In this document: one piece after another, positions 24,518 to 32,303 of the stretch
How the letters are laid out: each line of letters opens with the position of its first letter
How positions within the stretch are numbered: the stretch's first letter is position 1
Origin: Candidatus Avelusimicrobium caledoniensis
GTDB taxonomy: Bacteria; Elusimicrobiota; Elusimicrobia; Elusimicrobiales; Elusimicrobiaceae
Assembly (NCBI GenBank): GCA_900315795.1
Contig: ONAM01000008.1
Coordinates: 1 to 37,396, forward strand
Direction: 5' to 3'
Length of the DNA: 37,396 nt
Position numbers and translations under genes: made by a program
Notes under the pieces: model-generated
What the model saw: the letters and a program-made list of their open reading frames with translations, nothing else
What the model was told of the DNA's origin: nothing
Database searches by the model: none

Positions 24518-26134
24518 CTATTTCACTTTCGGGGCGGCGGCTAACACTTCTTTGGTGCAACCGTCTTCGTACTTTTTGAAGTTCTCAATAAACGACTTGG
24601 CTAACGCTTCATATTTAGCCATATAGTCTTTTTTATCGGCCCACAAGTTAATGGGGTTCAAAATTTCCGAAGGTACGCCTTCGCACGAGGTCGGAATTTG
24701 GAAACCGAAAACCGGGTCCGTACTGAAATCTACTTTCGCCAGTTTCCCTTCCAACGCGGCATTTAACAAAGCACGCGTATATTTAATGCTGATACGCTTG
24801 CCCACGCCGTACGGCCCGCCGATCCAGCCCGTGTTGACGAGCCAGCAATCTACGTTATGCTCTTTGATTTTCTTTTTCAAGAGTTCTGCGTACACGGACG
24901 GGTGAAGAGCCATAAACGGCCCGCCGAAACACGTAGAGAACGTGCTGGTCGGTTCTTTGACACCTTTTTCCGTACCGGCCACTTTGGCGGTGTAACCGCT
25001 GATAAAGTGGTAAAGTGCCTGATCCGGGCTAAGTTTAGAAATGGGCGGCATCACGCCAAACGCATCACACGTTAAGAAAATGATGTTTTTGGGGTGGGTA
25101 GCGCGTTTGCTTTCCACGGCGTTATCAATAAAATTAAGCGGATAACACGCGCGGGTATTTTCGGTTAAGGTATCGTCGTCCAAATTAAGTTTGCCCGTTT
25201 GCGGATCAAACACGACGTTTTCCAACACCGTACCAAAGCGATGCGTGGTGGAATAAATTTGCGGCTCGGCTTCTTGGCTCAGGTGAATTACTTTAGCGTA
25301 GCAGCCGCCTTCAAAGTTAAACACGCCCTCGTCGTCCCAACCGTGTTCATCGTCGCCGATGAGGCCGCGGGTAATATCAGCCGATAAGGTGGTTTTACCC
25401 GTGCCGGAAAGGCCGAAGAAAATGGCACTATCGTTTTTGCTGCCAACGTTGGCCGAGCAGTGCATCGTCATGATGCCCTTTTGCGGCAAGAGGAAGTTCA
25501 TAATCGTAAATAACGCTTTTTTATTTTCTCCGCCGTACTCACTACCGATGACGAGGACCAACTTTTTAGCAAAGTTGATTAAGATAGCCGTTTCGGACAC
25601 GGTACCGTCGGTGGCCGGATCCACATGCATTTTAGGCAAGCAGATAAGCGTGAACTCCGGCACGAACGATTTGAGTTCTTCCTGTTTGGGCTCAATGAAC
25701 ATATTTTTGACAAACAGGTTCGTCCACGCGCACTCGGTAATAGCACGTACTTTCAAACGCGAGGCCTCGCTGGACCCCACATACGCATCACGCACAAAGA
25801 GGTCTTTGTCGGCGACGTATTTTTGTACCTTGGCAAAAATCTTGTCAAAATATTCGGCTTTGATTCCTTTATTGCTTTTGCAATAAAAGAGTTTGCCTTC
25901 AATTTCCGGGGTTTCCACGAAATAGCGGTCGTTGGGGCTGCGTCCCGTGTGTTTACCGGTGCTTACGCACAAAGGCCCGCCGTAAACGACGTTCCCCTCT
26001 TCGCGTGCTAACGCTTCTTCGTACAAGGCCGGAGTAGAATAGTTCCAGTACACATTTTTCGTGGTGCTGATATTCGCATGCTCCAAGCCGAAGTCGGGCT
26101 TAAAAAAGTCCGGTGTTGCTTTGATTGTTTTCAT
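24518..26134 (-). CDS. pckA: Phosphoenolpyruvate carboxykinase (ATP)
   Basis: Interconverts oxaloacetate + ATP and PEP + CO2 + ADP. In fermenters it may run toward oxaloacetate, fixing CO2 and saving ATP; that direction is inferred. 538 residues, normal length. Visible: the P-loop GLSGTGKTTLSAD (about 240-252), the upstream MHCSANVG segment, GDDEHGWDDEGVFNFEGGCYAK, and the ENTRACYPLNFI and NTGWIGGPYGVGKRISIKYTRA motifs. It starts 2 bases after the aspartate aminotransferase stop, in the same operon, with an AGAGAG-like ribosome site inside the upstream gene end. Confidence 0.97.
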   Translation of the reverse strand: MKTIKATPDFFKPDFGLEHANISTTKNVYWNYSTPALYEEALAREEGNVVYGGPLCVSTGKHTGRSPNDRYFVETPEIEGKLFYCKSNKGIKAEYFDKIFAKVQKYVADKDLFVRDAYVGSSEASRLKVRAITECAWTNLFVKNMFIEPKQEELKSFVPEFTLICLPKMHVDPATDGTVSETAILINFAKKLVLVIGSEYGGENKKALFTIMNFLLPQKGIMTMHCSANVGSKNDSAIFFGLSGTGKTTLSADITRGLIGDDEHGWDDEGVFNFEGGCYAKVIHLSQEAEPQIYSTTHRFGTVLENVVFDPQTGKLNLDDDTLTENTRACYPLNFIDNAVESKRATHPKNIIFLTCDAFGVMPPISKLSPDQALYHFISGYTAKVAGTEKGVKEPTSTFSTCFGGPFMALHPSVYAELLKKKIKEHNVDCWLVNTGWIGGPYGVGKRISIKYTRALLNAALEGKLAKVDFSTDPVFGFQIPTSCEGVPSEILNPINLWADKKDYMAKYEALAKSFIENFKKYEDGCTKEVLAAAPKVK

Positions 26135-26136
26135 CT

Positions 26137-27345
26137 TTAATCTCTCTTTAGAATTTTATCCCCTGCTTTTAATTCGTTGGGTTGTGTTTTGTCTAACGCC
26201 CAGCGAATGCGGCGTACGCCTTCAATAATGGAGGCCTTGTCCGCACAGAAGCTAATACGTAAATAACCGTCCGCACCAAAGGCCACGCCGGGCACTACGG
26301 CTACTAACGCCTTTTTGAGCAAAAATTCAGCCAACTCGGCCGAAGATTTGTTGTAATAGCTAAAGTCTACAAACGAGTAGAAAGTAGCCATCGGCTTTTG
26401 GACTTTGACGTTCGGGATTTTATTTACTTCTTCCAAAAGGGTATTGCGGTTGTCTTCCAACACGCGGCACATATCGGCGATGCAACCTTGGTCGCCGTTT
26501 AACGCGGCGCACGCGGCAGTTTCAGATAAATCGCTGTTGCACGACGTGCTTTGCGCTTGCATACGGCCCATAGCGGCAATTAAATCTTTGCGTTTCGCTA
26601 CGGCCCAGCCGATACGTAAACCCGTTAAACCATACAATTTAGACACGCCGTTGATGATAACCATATTGTTACCTTCTTTGGCATATTTGCACGGATTAGG
26701 GGTTTTATTACCGTCAAAAACGAGTTGGTGGTAAATATCGTCCATAACGAGGAAAATGTCGTTCTTCTCGGCAAATTCCACCATCGTTTTGATAAATTCT
26801 TCGCTATAAATTTGACCCGAAGGGTTGCACGGGCTGTTAAGCAAAATGGCTTTTGTTTTGGGCGTTACCGCGTCCAAAATTTGTTGGGCGGTTACTTGCA
26901 AACCTTGCGTCGGGCGCACGCACACGGGCGTACCGCCGGCCATTTTAATCATTTCCGGATAGCTTACCCAATAGGGCGCGGCAAAAATAACTTCGTCACC
27001 TTCGGTTACTGCGGCAAGTAAAAAGTTAAATAACGCTTGTTTGGCCCCCGCACTGATAAGCACTTGCGTGGGCTCCACGGTCCAACCGTACATTTTTTGC
27101 GTATATCCGATAACGGCTTTTTTCATCGCCGGCGTACCGGAAGACGGGGAATATTTAATTTTGCGCGTATGGGCTTGCGCAATAATCGCATCCACCGCGG
27201 CTTGCGGGGCCGGATAGGTCGGCTCGCCGCCGCCTAAGTGAATCACGGGCTCGCCGGCGGCTTTTAGCGCACGCGCGGCGGCGTTAATTTTTAAGGTTGG
27301 GGAATCCCCAATCAAAGTTGCTAGTTTACTTAATGTTGTAGCCAT
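26137..27345 (-). CDS. aspC: Class I aminotransferase, probable aspartate aminotransferase
   Basis: PLP enzyme moving amino groups between aspartate or alanine and 2-oxo acids. 402 residues. Visible: GGGEPTYPAP (38-47), SAGAKQALFN (98-107), SPCNPSG (171-177), the PLP lysine Lys236 in NGVSKLYGLTGLRIGW, and the substrate-carboxylate Arg in the C-terminal YLRISF segment. The sequence fits the I-gamma aspartate aminotransferase group, but prephenate or alanine activity cannot be excluded. It is first in an operon with pckA, so oxaloacetate made there could go to aspartate. TACAAT (27363-27368, minus) and GAGGAG precede the ATG. Confidence 0.88.
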   Translation of the reverse strand: MATTLSKLATLIGDSPTLKINAAARALKAAGEPVIHLGGGEPTYPAPQAAVDAIIAQAHTRKIKYSPSSGTPAMKKAVIGYTQKMYGWTVEPTQVLISAGAKQALFNFLLAAVTEGDEVIFAAPYWVSYPEMIKMAGGTPVCVRPTQGLQVTAQQILDAVTPKTKAILLNSPCNPSGQIYSEEFIKTMVEFAEKNDIFLVMDDIYHQLVFDGNKTPNPCKYAKEGNNMVIINGVSKLYGLTGLRIGWAVAKRKDLIAAMGRMQAQSTSCNSDLSETAACAALNGDQGCIADMCRVLEDNRNTLLEEVNKIPNVKVQKPMATFYSFVDFSYYNKSSAELAEFLLKKALVAVVPGVAFGADGYLRISFCADKASIIEGVRRIRWALDKTQPNELKAGDKILKRD

Positions 27346-27362
27346 AATTCTCCTCTATATCT

Positions 27363-27368
27363 ATTGTA
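27363..27368 (-). promoter_or_regulatory. -10 box of the aspC-pckA operon
   Basis: TACAAT on the minus strand, 17 bases before ATG, with GAGGAG between: a conventional short leader. No clear -35 is seen in the neighbouring mrp end. Confidence 0.5.
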
Positions 27369-27386
27369 TCATTTAATTACCGCAAA

Positions 27387-28214
27387 TTACTTGAGTTGCA
27401 TGAGTTTATCTGCTAGCGGATTGATATTTTCTTGGCGTACAGTTTCAATCTGCCCGTCATCAACGGCTTTGGCTACTGCCGGGTTTAACGGCAAGCGCAC
27501 CGCTACGGGCAAACCAAATTCTTTAGCGGCTTTTTCTACTTTGGACGGACCGAAAATTTCCAATTCTTTGCCGCAGTCGGGGCATGTTAAGTAGCTCATA
27601 TTTTCTACCAGACCCAAAATCGGCACGTTCATTTTCTGCGCCATCTTGACGGCTTTACCAACGATAAGCTGGACCAACTCTTGCGGCGAAGATACCATAA
27701 TAATACCGTCTATGGGTAATGATTGGAAAACGGTGAGCGTCACGTCCCCCGTGCCGGGCGGCATATCTATAAATAGGTAGTCAATATCTTTCCAAATCAC
27801 GTCCGTCCAAAATTGCTGTACCGTGCCCGTGATAAGCGCGCCGCGCCAGATAACCGGGTCGGTTTCGTTTTCCAACAAAAGGTTTAAGGACATAATTTGT
27901 ACGCCGTTTGCGCTAGCCACAGGATAGATACCGTCTTGGTCGCCTTGGGCGCGTTCGTGCAAGCCAAACATTTTAGGGATAGACGGGCCTGTGATATCCC
28001 CGTCCAAAATACCGCACGAAAAACCGCGGCGCGTCATTTCGCAAGCAAGCAACCCGGTAACGAACGATTTTCCCACGCCGCCTTTGCCGCTGACAACGCC
28101 GATCACGTGTTTAATGCGGCTGAGTAAATGTGGTTTGAATTTAGGTATCTCATTAGAACGACTGGAACAATTTGCGCTGCAGTTGGCGCAATCGTGTGAA
28201 CAATTTTCTGCCAT
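27387..28214 (-). CDS. Mrp/NBP35-type P-loop ATPase, iron-sulfur carrier
   Basis: Cytoplasmic scaffold or carrier that binds a 4Fe-4S cluster at a dimer interface and hands it to apo-proteins. 275 residues. A Cys-rich N-terminus (Cys5, 9, 12, 16 in a CxxxCxxCxxxC array) resembles NBP35/Ind1-like proteins. The deviant Walker A SGKGGVGKS is at 42-50; GILDGDITGPS (Walker A') and DYLFIDMPPGTGD (Walker B) follow. The bridging CPDC lies in NMSYLTCPDCGK. It has its own promoter (TATAAT at 28244-28249, minus) and a purine-rich GAGGGGG ribosome site. Confidence 0.93.
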   Translation of the reverse strand: MAENCSHDCANCSANCSSRSNEIPKFKPHLLSRIKHVIGVVSGKGGVGKSFVTGLLACEMTRRGFSCGILDGDITGPSIPKMFGLHERAQGDQDGIYPVASANGVQIMSLNLLLENETDPVIWRGALITGTVQQFWTDVIWKDIDYLFIDMPPGTGDVTLTVFQSLPIDGIIMVSSPQELVQLIVGKAVKMAQKMNVPILGLVENMSYLTCPDCGKELEIFGPSKVEKAAKEFGLPVAVRLPLNPAVAKAVDDGQIETVRQENINPLADKLMQLK

Positions 28215-28243
28215 GATTTTCCCCCTCAGAAGTATATATAGGT

Positions 28244-28249
28244 ATTATA
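28244..28249 (-). promoter_or_regulatory. -10 box of the Mrp-type gene
   Basis: A perfect TATAAT on the minus strand with a 29-base leader that carries GAGGGGG. It lies back to back with the pilin promoter at 28276. Confidence 0.55.
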
Positions 28250-28275
28250 GCAAATAGGGAATTAGCCAATGGGGC

Positions 28276-28303
28276 TTGACAAATCAAAAAAAAAAACGAT
28301 AAT
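28276..28303 (+). promoter_or_regulatory. Pilin promoter with an 11-base A tract in its spacer
   Basis: TTGACA (28276-28281), AATC, A11, C, GATAAT (28298-28303); spacer 16. It is identical to 23537-23564 through the whole core. Confidence 0.75.
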
Positions 28304-28336
28304 AAAGGGACACAAAAAACAAAAAGGAGCAACAAC

Positions 28337-28894
28337 ATGAAAAACAAACAAGCATTTACGCTCATAGAACTCTTGGTCGTTGTACTCATCATCGGTATTT
28401 TGGCGGCGGTCGCGTTGCCGCAATATCAGAAAGCGGTAGAAAAAAGTAAAGCCACCCAAGCACTTACTTTGTTAAAATCGGTCGGACAGGCGACGGCAAC
28501 TTATTATATGGCTAACGGAGAAGCTCCCAAAAGTTTTGATGAGTTGGATGTAGATATACCTGCGGGGTGGACCGGTACGGAAAAAGCGGTAAATTATGAT
28601 ATGATTCATGATACACGTTCTAACGGGGAATGGTCTTTGCAATTGTATGTCAGTTCCGAAACCGGAAGAGGCGTATTGATGATAGGAAGACTGACTGGAA
28701 AATACAAAGGGGCCGGGTTTTGGATCAACAATGTAAACGCGGATAACGCTTTGCAGTTATTTTGCACGGAACGACGCAGACTGGGAGTAGTGTTTGAGCA
28801 AAACGAGGGCGATTATTGCGTAAAACTATTCGGAGCCACCCGTGTGGCAGGGCAAGAGGACGCCACGGTGCAACCGTATACGATGAATTGGTAG
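28337..28894 (+). CDS. Type IV pilin-like protein
   Basis: 185 residues. The leader MKNKQA is followed by FTLIELL (Glu5) and the shared helix to LPQYQKAVEKS. The conserved turn is YYMANGEAPKSFDELDVDI. The C-terminal half shares GRGVLMIGRLTGKYKGAGFWI and GDYCVKLF with the 17607 pilin (GLKGVLMLRSSGKYKGAGFII, GDYCKKLF), so these two form a subfamily. Only two cysteines (in FCTERR and YCVKL), enough for one disulphide. AAGGAG before ATG. It ends just upstream of the tRNA-Ser gene. Confidence 0.88.
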   Translation: MKNKQAFTLIELLVVVLIIGILAAVALPQYQKAVEKSKATQALTLLKSVGQATATYYMANGEAPKSFDELDVDIPAGWTGTEKAVNYDMIHDTRSNGEWSLQLYVSSETGRGVLMIGRLTGKYKGAGFWINNVNADNALQLFCTERRRLGVVFEQNEGDYCVKLFGATRVAGQEDATVQPYTMNW

Positions 28895-28923
28895 CGGGCT
28901 ACAAAACCAAGACGAAAATTTGG

Positions 28924-28929
28924 TATAAT
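28924..28929 (+). promoter_or_regulatory. -10 box upstream of tRNA-Ser
   Basis: TATAAT 42 bases before the mature tRNA 5' end; no strong -35 is visible. Confidence 0.45.
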
Positions 28930-28971
28930 AAACACAGATATTTGGGCCAGCCACTCGGCGCAAATATAATT

Positions 28972-29056
28972 GGAGAGGTGTGTGAGTGGTTGAAACAGCA
29001 GGTCTCGAAAACCTGTAAACCGCAAGGTTTCGAGGGTTCAAATCCCTCCCTCTCCG
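28972..29056 (+). tRNA. tRNA-Ser (anticodon CGA)
   Basis: 85 bases with the full cloverleaf: acceptor GGAGAGG/CCTCTCC plus discriminator G; D-arm with GAGTGGTTGAA; anticodon arm CAGGT, CTCGAAA, ACCTG (anticodon CGA, reads UCG); long variable arm AAACC, GCAA, GGTTT, typical of tRNA-Ser; T-arm GAGGG, TTCAAAT, CCCTC. The CCA end is not encoded. Confidence 0.97.
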
Positions 29057-29144
29057 TTGAATTTTAAGGGCTCCCACTACGGGGGCCCTTAAAATTTAAC
29101 GGAGGGAGCCACGCAAACTGCTTTGCGTGGCGTAGGGATTTGAA
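29037..29144. repeat. Inverted copy of the tRNA-Ser 3' end
   Basis: The tRNA T-arm and acceptor 3' strand plus 15 bases (29037-29071) recur inverted at 29085-29107 and 29132-29144. The inverted copy is split by a perfect hairpin, GCCACGCAAA/TTTGCGTGGC (29108-29131). The central stem (29060-29096) has 12 base pairs and could also end the tRNA transcript, although no T run follows. Confidence 0.75.
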
Positions 29145-29235
29145 AGGCGCAGCGATGTACGAGTTTTGCCGCTAGGCAAAGGCGAGTACCGCGAGCCCGG
29201 CCTGCAGGAAAATTCCGTTAGGAATTTTACCGGAA

Positions 29236-29297
29236 GGCAAATCCCTCCCTAAAGTTACGTAGGGCAAATCCAACTGCTTGGTATCGCGTCGGGATTT
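29236..29297. repeat. 62-base direct repeat, copy 1
   Basis: Matches 29662-29723 at 60 of 62 bases. It contains CAAATCCCTCCCT, which is also the 13-base tail of the tRNA-Ser T-arm and acceptor (from 29039). Confidence 0.85.
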
Positions 29298-29661
29298 TGG
29301 GTTGGCAAGGTGTTCTGTTTGCTCTATTGCGTTTAGCCGTTTTTGCGTAGAACGGCTAGGCAAAAAAGTGAAGTCTATGTAATCATAGACAAGCTTTTTT
29401 AACAACGCCGGATAGCAAAAACGGCTAAACCCTGCGGGCCGCGTCCTTTTTGGTTATCACTTCTTTTTTTGCGCGCACCTAGTTCACTAGGCACGCGCAA
29501 AACAAACTACGCGCTACCCTAAAAAGTTCAGCGGCGCAAAGGCAAAAAGAGCACCTTGCCAACCCTAGCCGGAGCGATGTTTTTGTTTGCGCCTGAAAGT
29601 GCGCAAGGCAAAAACCGCGAGGGCGGGCCCGGACGCAAATTGCGTCAGCAATTTGACGTAG

Positions 29662-29723
29662 GGCAAATCCCTCCCTAAAACTACGTAGGGCAAATCCAAC
29701 TGCTTGGTATCGCGTCGGGATTT
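29662..29723. repeat. 62-base direct repeat, copy 2
   Basis: Second copy of 29236-29297, with AAAACTACG instead of AAAGTTACG. It ends a few bases before the stop codon of the pilin gene on the minus strand. Confidence 0.85.
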
Positions 29724-29726
29724 GAA

Positions 29727-30341
29727 TTATTCTTGTATCAATTTGCAGAGCCGTTGTCCGCGAGCACCGACACCGTTACATGCTATTTCTCCGGGATGAC
29801 TACTGTGAAAATCGCCATACATATAAATGGAGACGACCCGTTTTTCTTGAGCACATGTCGTATAATTAGCCGCTGTTACAGCTTCCGTCATTGTCGGGCA
29901 ATATGTCACTTCCGTTAAACCGGTTACCGCACCTAAATACTGATTATTGATATATAATTTCTCTTTACAATTAAACAACATATTTCCTCCGGAAAGTGCG
30001 GTAGCACAAACGTGGGTTATGTCTACATCTAAATCCTCAAATTTTCTGGCATATTCACCATTGGCTAAATAATAAATTTCCTGTGCATTTTTAATACTCT
30101 TGAGTAGTGTTATATACGGTGCGATACGGGCTTTATCCACCGCCGTTTGGTACTGCGGCAACGCCACCGCCGCTAATATGCCGATGATGAGAACAACGAC
30201 AAGTAGTTCAATAAGCGTAAAACCGCAATGTCGTTTATGTAGGTCAGGTGAAACCTGACATACAACAAAGGCACATTCCTTATTTGACGTCAGGGTGGCC
30301 CCTGACCTACAACAACTTTTTAATACACTTTTCTTTTCCAT
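29727..30341 (-). CDS. Type IV pilin-like protein with an extended leader encoded by a REPIN
   Basis: 204 residues from ATG at 30341 (AGAGGAG upstream); a longer reading to 30425 crosses the promoter and is rejected. The processing site is G40 before FTLIELL (Glu5), then the shared helix to [11 protein letters not shown] and [19 protein letters not shown]. The leader is 40 residues; 11-35 are encoded by a REPIN (30238-30311). The first residues, MEKKS, match those of the 17607 pilin, whose leader carries a REPIN at nearly the same place. Paired cysteines (HVCATAL, LFNCKEK, YCPTM, TTCAQ) suggest disulphides. Confidence 0.85.
   Translation of the reverse strand: MEKKSVLKSCCRSGATLTSNKECAFVVCQVSPDLHKRHCGFTLIELLVVVLIIGILAAVALPQYQTAVDKARIAPYITLLKSIKNAQEIYYLANGEYARKFEDLDVDITHVCATALSGGNMLFNCKEKLYINNQYLGAVTGLTEVTYCPTMTEAVTAANYTTCAQEKRVVSIYMYGDFHSSHPGEIACNGVGARGQRLCKLIQE
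30238..30311. repeat. REPIN inside a second pilin leader
   Basis: TGTAGGTCAGG, TGAAA, CCTGACA (30238-30260) and its inverted partner GTCAGGG, TGG, CCCCTGACCTACA (30289-30311), with a 28-base spacer. The GTAG foot and GTCAGG arms match the element at 18145-18222. The spacers are unrelated, as expected for separate insertions. Confidence 0.8.
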
Positions 30342-30375
30342 AAAAAACTCCTCTGTTTGATTTATGTATAACCAA

Positions 30376-30403
30376 ATTAAATCAAAAAAAAAAACAATGT
30401 CAA
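30376..30403 (-). promoter_or_regulatory. Pilin promoter with an 11-base T tract in its spacer
   Basis: On the minus strand: TTGACA (30403-30398), TTG, T11, GA, TTTAAT (30381-30376); spacer 16. The -10 matches the consensus at 5 of 6 bases. Confidence 0.7.
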
Positions 30404-30453
30404 GCTTTATTTTCAGCACAATCAAAAAACATATATTATCCCGGCAAGTGTGC

Positions 30454-30459
30454 TATAAT
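30454..30459 (+). promoter_or_regulatory. Extended -10 box placed for leaderless transcription of the DUF2207 gene
   Basis: TGCTATAAT (an extended -10, TGn) is followed by TTTTCT-type T-rich spacer of exactly 6 bases and ATG at 30466. No Shine-Dalgarno sequence. Confidence 0.65.
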
Positions 30460-30465
30460 TTTTCT

Positions 30466-32271
30466 ATGAAAAAATTTTATTCCCTGTTACTGGCTGTATT
30501 TTTCCTTTCCGCGTTAGGGCTTGTGTCCGGCGCGCAAACGTACAACAACCCCACAAACGACCCGGAAAAAATTTATATGTTTGATTCGGACATTACCGTC
30601 AATACAGACGGCACTATTACCGTGGTGGAAAACATTACACTAAACGTAAAACACCAGCAAATCCGCCGCGGCATTTACCGCGATATCCCGTTTTCACTTT
30701 CCGAATCGGTTACGCCTTTATCTTTAAAACTAGACGGCAAACCGCACCCGTTCTTTACCGAATTTAAAGGTAACGTCCAACGCGTTAATTTTGGGGATGA
30801 CAATTATATTGAGCGCGGACAACATACCTATACATTTACATATACTTTTACGGGCGCGATTGATTTTTATAAAGATTACGACGAAATTTATTGGAACGTA
30901 ACCGGCAACGGGTGGAGCTTTCCCATAGATAAAGCCCACGTTCATATTTCGTTCCCGCCGCAAGTACACGTGCAAAATAGCGGTATTTCGCTTTACACCG
31001 GGTTTGAGGGCAGTAAGCAAAACTTTACCGTACAAACCGCCCCCCTTACCTATGAAACCACCCGCCCGTTATCTGCGCGCGAAGGGATGACGGTGGCTAT
31101 CCCGTTTGATAAAGGCGTGATACAAAAACCGTCGCCTTTCCAATCATTACGGTTATTTATTTCCCCGGTGTCTGTTTTTTCGCTCCTGTTGCTCGCCGGG
31201 CTGTTTGTCTATTTTGTGATTACGTGGACGGCGGTAGGGATAGACCCGGCCTATTTATCCGTTGTCCAATATGAGCCGCCGCAAGGCATTTCCCCCGCGT
31301 TTATGCACTATTTGTGTGAGCAATCGTTAGACACAACCGCTATGGCCTGTGCACTACTGAGTTTAGCCATGAAAGGGAATATAGAAATTCAGGAAAACAA
31401 ATCTTTTTTTGCGATAGACAAAGCAACTATCCTCTTAAAAGACCGCGATACCAAAAACTTGTCTGCGGAAGAAACACTTTTAATCAACCGCTTATTTCCG
31501 GGCAGCTGCGATAAATTTGCATTGGGGCCTACCACAGCGCGCAAATGGGAACCGATCCGCAAAGAAATGGATAAACTGTTCAAACAAAATGCCAAAGAAT
31601 ATGTGATCGGCAACACATCTTATATCGGTAAAGCTGTCTTTTTGGTAGCACTACTGGGTATCGTGCCGTTTTTATGCATCGGGAAAATAGCCCTACCGCT
31701 TTTGTTTATCAATTTACACTTTGCGGTGTTCTTTAGTTTAGGGTGTATTATTCATTCCCGGTTTATGATTAAAATTTTCCTCGGGCTGTTAATCACGGGA
31801 TTTTACTCTATGTTCTGGGGCACGTTTTGTTTGCAAGCAGGACACCCCGCCGCCCTTGTTTGCTGTATGGCCTATTTACTGGGGATGTGGGGGCTGTCTT
31901 TTTACGTACCGCTTATTCGCAACGTAACCGAACAAGGTAAACATTTGTTTGCCCACATTTACGGGTTTAAGAAATATATGAAAACCGCCGAAATCAACCG
32001 CATTTTGGCATCTTCTCCGTTAGAGCCCGAAAAAATATTCTGCGCATTTTTACCGTTTGCTTTTGCTTTTGGGTTGGAAAATAAATGGATGAGCAAATTT
32101 GAAACGGTGCTTTCCCAGGCCACGCTAGATAAATGCACGGCTACCGCGGGCGGGATGCGGTTTATCTCAAGCGGGTTATCCAGCTGCGTAAGAAGTGGCG
32201 GTGGCGGCGGAAGCCACGGCGGTGGACACTCCGGCGGCGGCCACGGGGGAGGCGGTGGCGGCGGAAGATAA
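30466..32271 (+). CDS. DUF2207-family membrane protein with Gly/His-rich tail
   Basis: About 601 residues from ATG at 30466: signal peptide (1-22, SGA-Q), an extracytoplasmic beta-rich domain with the family signature ITVVENITLNV, then RRGIYRDIPF (about 67-76), and a membrane segment near 234-257. A soluble region follows (260-385), then several hydrophobic segments (385-485), and a tail of Gly with some Ser and His (last 25 residues). This is the DUF2207 layout, including the Gly-rich end. The family is widespread but its function is unknown. A start at 30364 would overlap the pilin promoter and is rejected. Confidence 0.88.
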   Translation: MKKFYSLLLAVFFLSALGLVSGAQTYNNPTNDPEKIYMFDSDITVNTDGTITVVENITLNVKHQQIRRGIYRDIPFSLSESVTPLSLKLDGKPHPFFTEFKGNVQRVNFGDDNYIERGQHTYTFTYTFTGAIDFYKDYDEIYWNVTGNGWSFPIDKAHVHISFPPQVHVQNSGISLYTGFEGSKQNFTVQTAPLTYETTRPLSAREGMTVAIPFDKGVIQKPSPFQSLRLFISPVSVFSLLLLAGLFVYFVITWTAVGIDPAYLSVVQYEPPQGISPAFMHYLCEQSLDTTAMACALLSLAMKGNIEIQENKSFFAIDKATILLKDRDTKNLSAEETLLINRLFPGSCDKFALGPTTARKWEPIRKEMDKLFKQNAKEYVIGNTSYIGKAVFLVALLGIVPFLCIGKIALPLLFINLHFAVFFSLGCIIHSRFMIKIFLGLLITGFYSMFWGTFCLQAGHPAALVCCMAYLLGMWGLSFYVPLIRNVTEQGKHLFAHIYGFKKYMKTAEINRILASSPLEPEKIFCAFLPFAFAFGLENKWMSKFETVLSQATLDKCTATAGGMRFISSGLSSCVRSGGGGGSHGGGHSGGGHGGGGGGGR

Positions 32272-32291
32272 CGCCCGAACGCTCATTTTGC

Positions 32292-32297
32292 TAAAAT
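32292..32297 (+). promoter_or_regulatory. Extended -10 box placed for leaderless transcription of fmt
   Basis: TGCTAAAAT (TGn extension), then AGTGTT, then ATG at 32304: again exactly 6 bases, with no Shine-Dalgarno sequence. It may start the fmt-PASTA-rpe transcript. Confidence 0.6.
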
Positions 32298-32303
32298 AGT
32301 GTT

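Larger units (their letters stand above)
29145..29726. repeat. Gene-free region of nested inverted repeats
   Basis: No gene is seen. Perfect pairs include 29299-29312 with 29552-29565 (14 bases, GGGTTGGCAAGGTG) and, nested inside, 29331-29346 with 29415-29430 (16 bases, GTTTAGCCGTTTTTGC), plus GTCTATG/CATAGAC near 29384-29400. Two modules start with GCGATGT and end with ACCGCGAG (from about 29153 and 29574), each an imperfect hairpin. AAAATTCC/GGAATTTT near 29210-29229 and GACGCAAATTGCGTC near 29632 are further small palindromes. Confidence 0.7.

Noticed and set aside
29057..29726. Integron attC array
   Set aside because: The palindromes lack the paired RYYYAAC/GTTRRRY core sites, and there is no integrase or cassette gene in the window.
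29145..29726. Prophage or genomic island at tRNA-Ser
   Set aside because: No integrase, phage or conjugation gene is present; only short repeats remain, so at most a remnant can be claimed.
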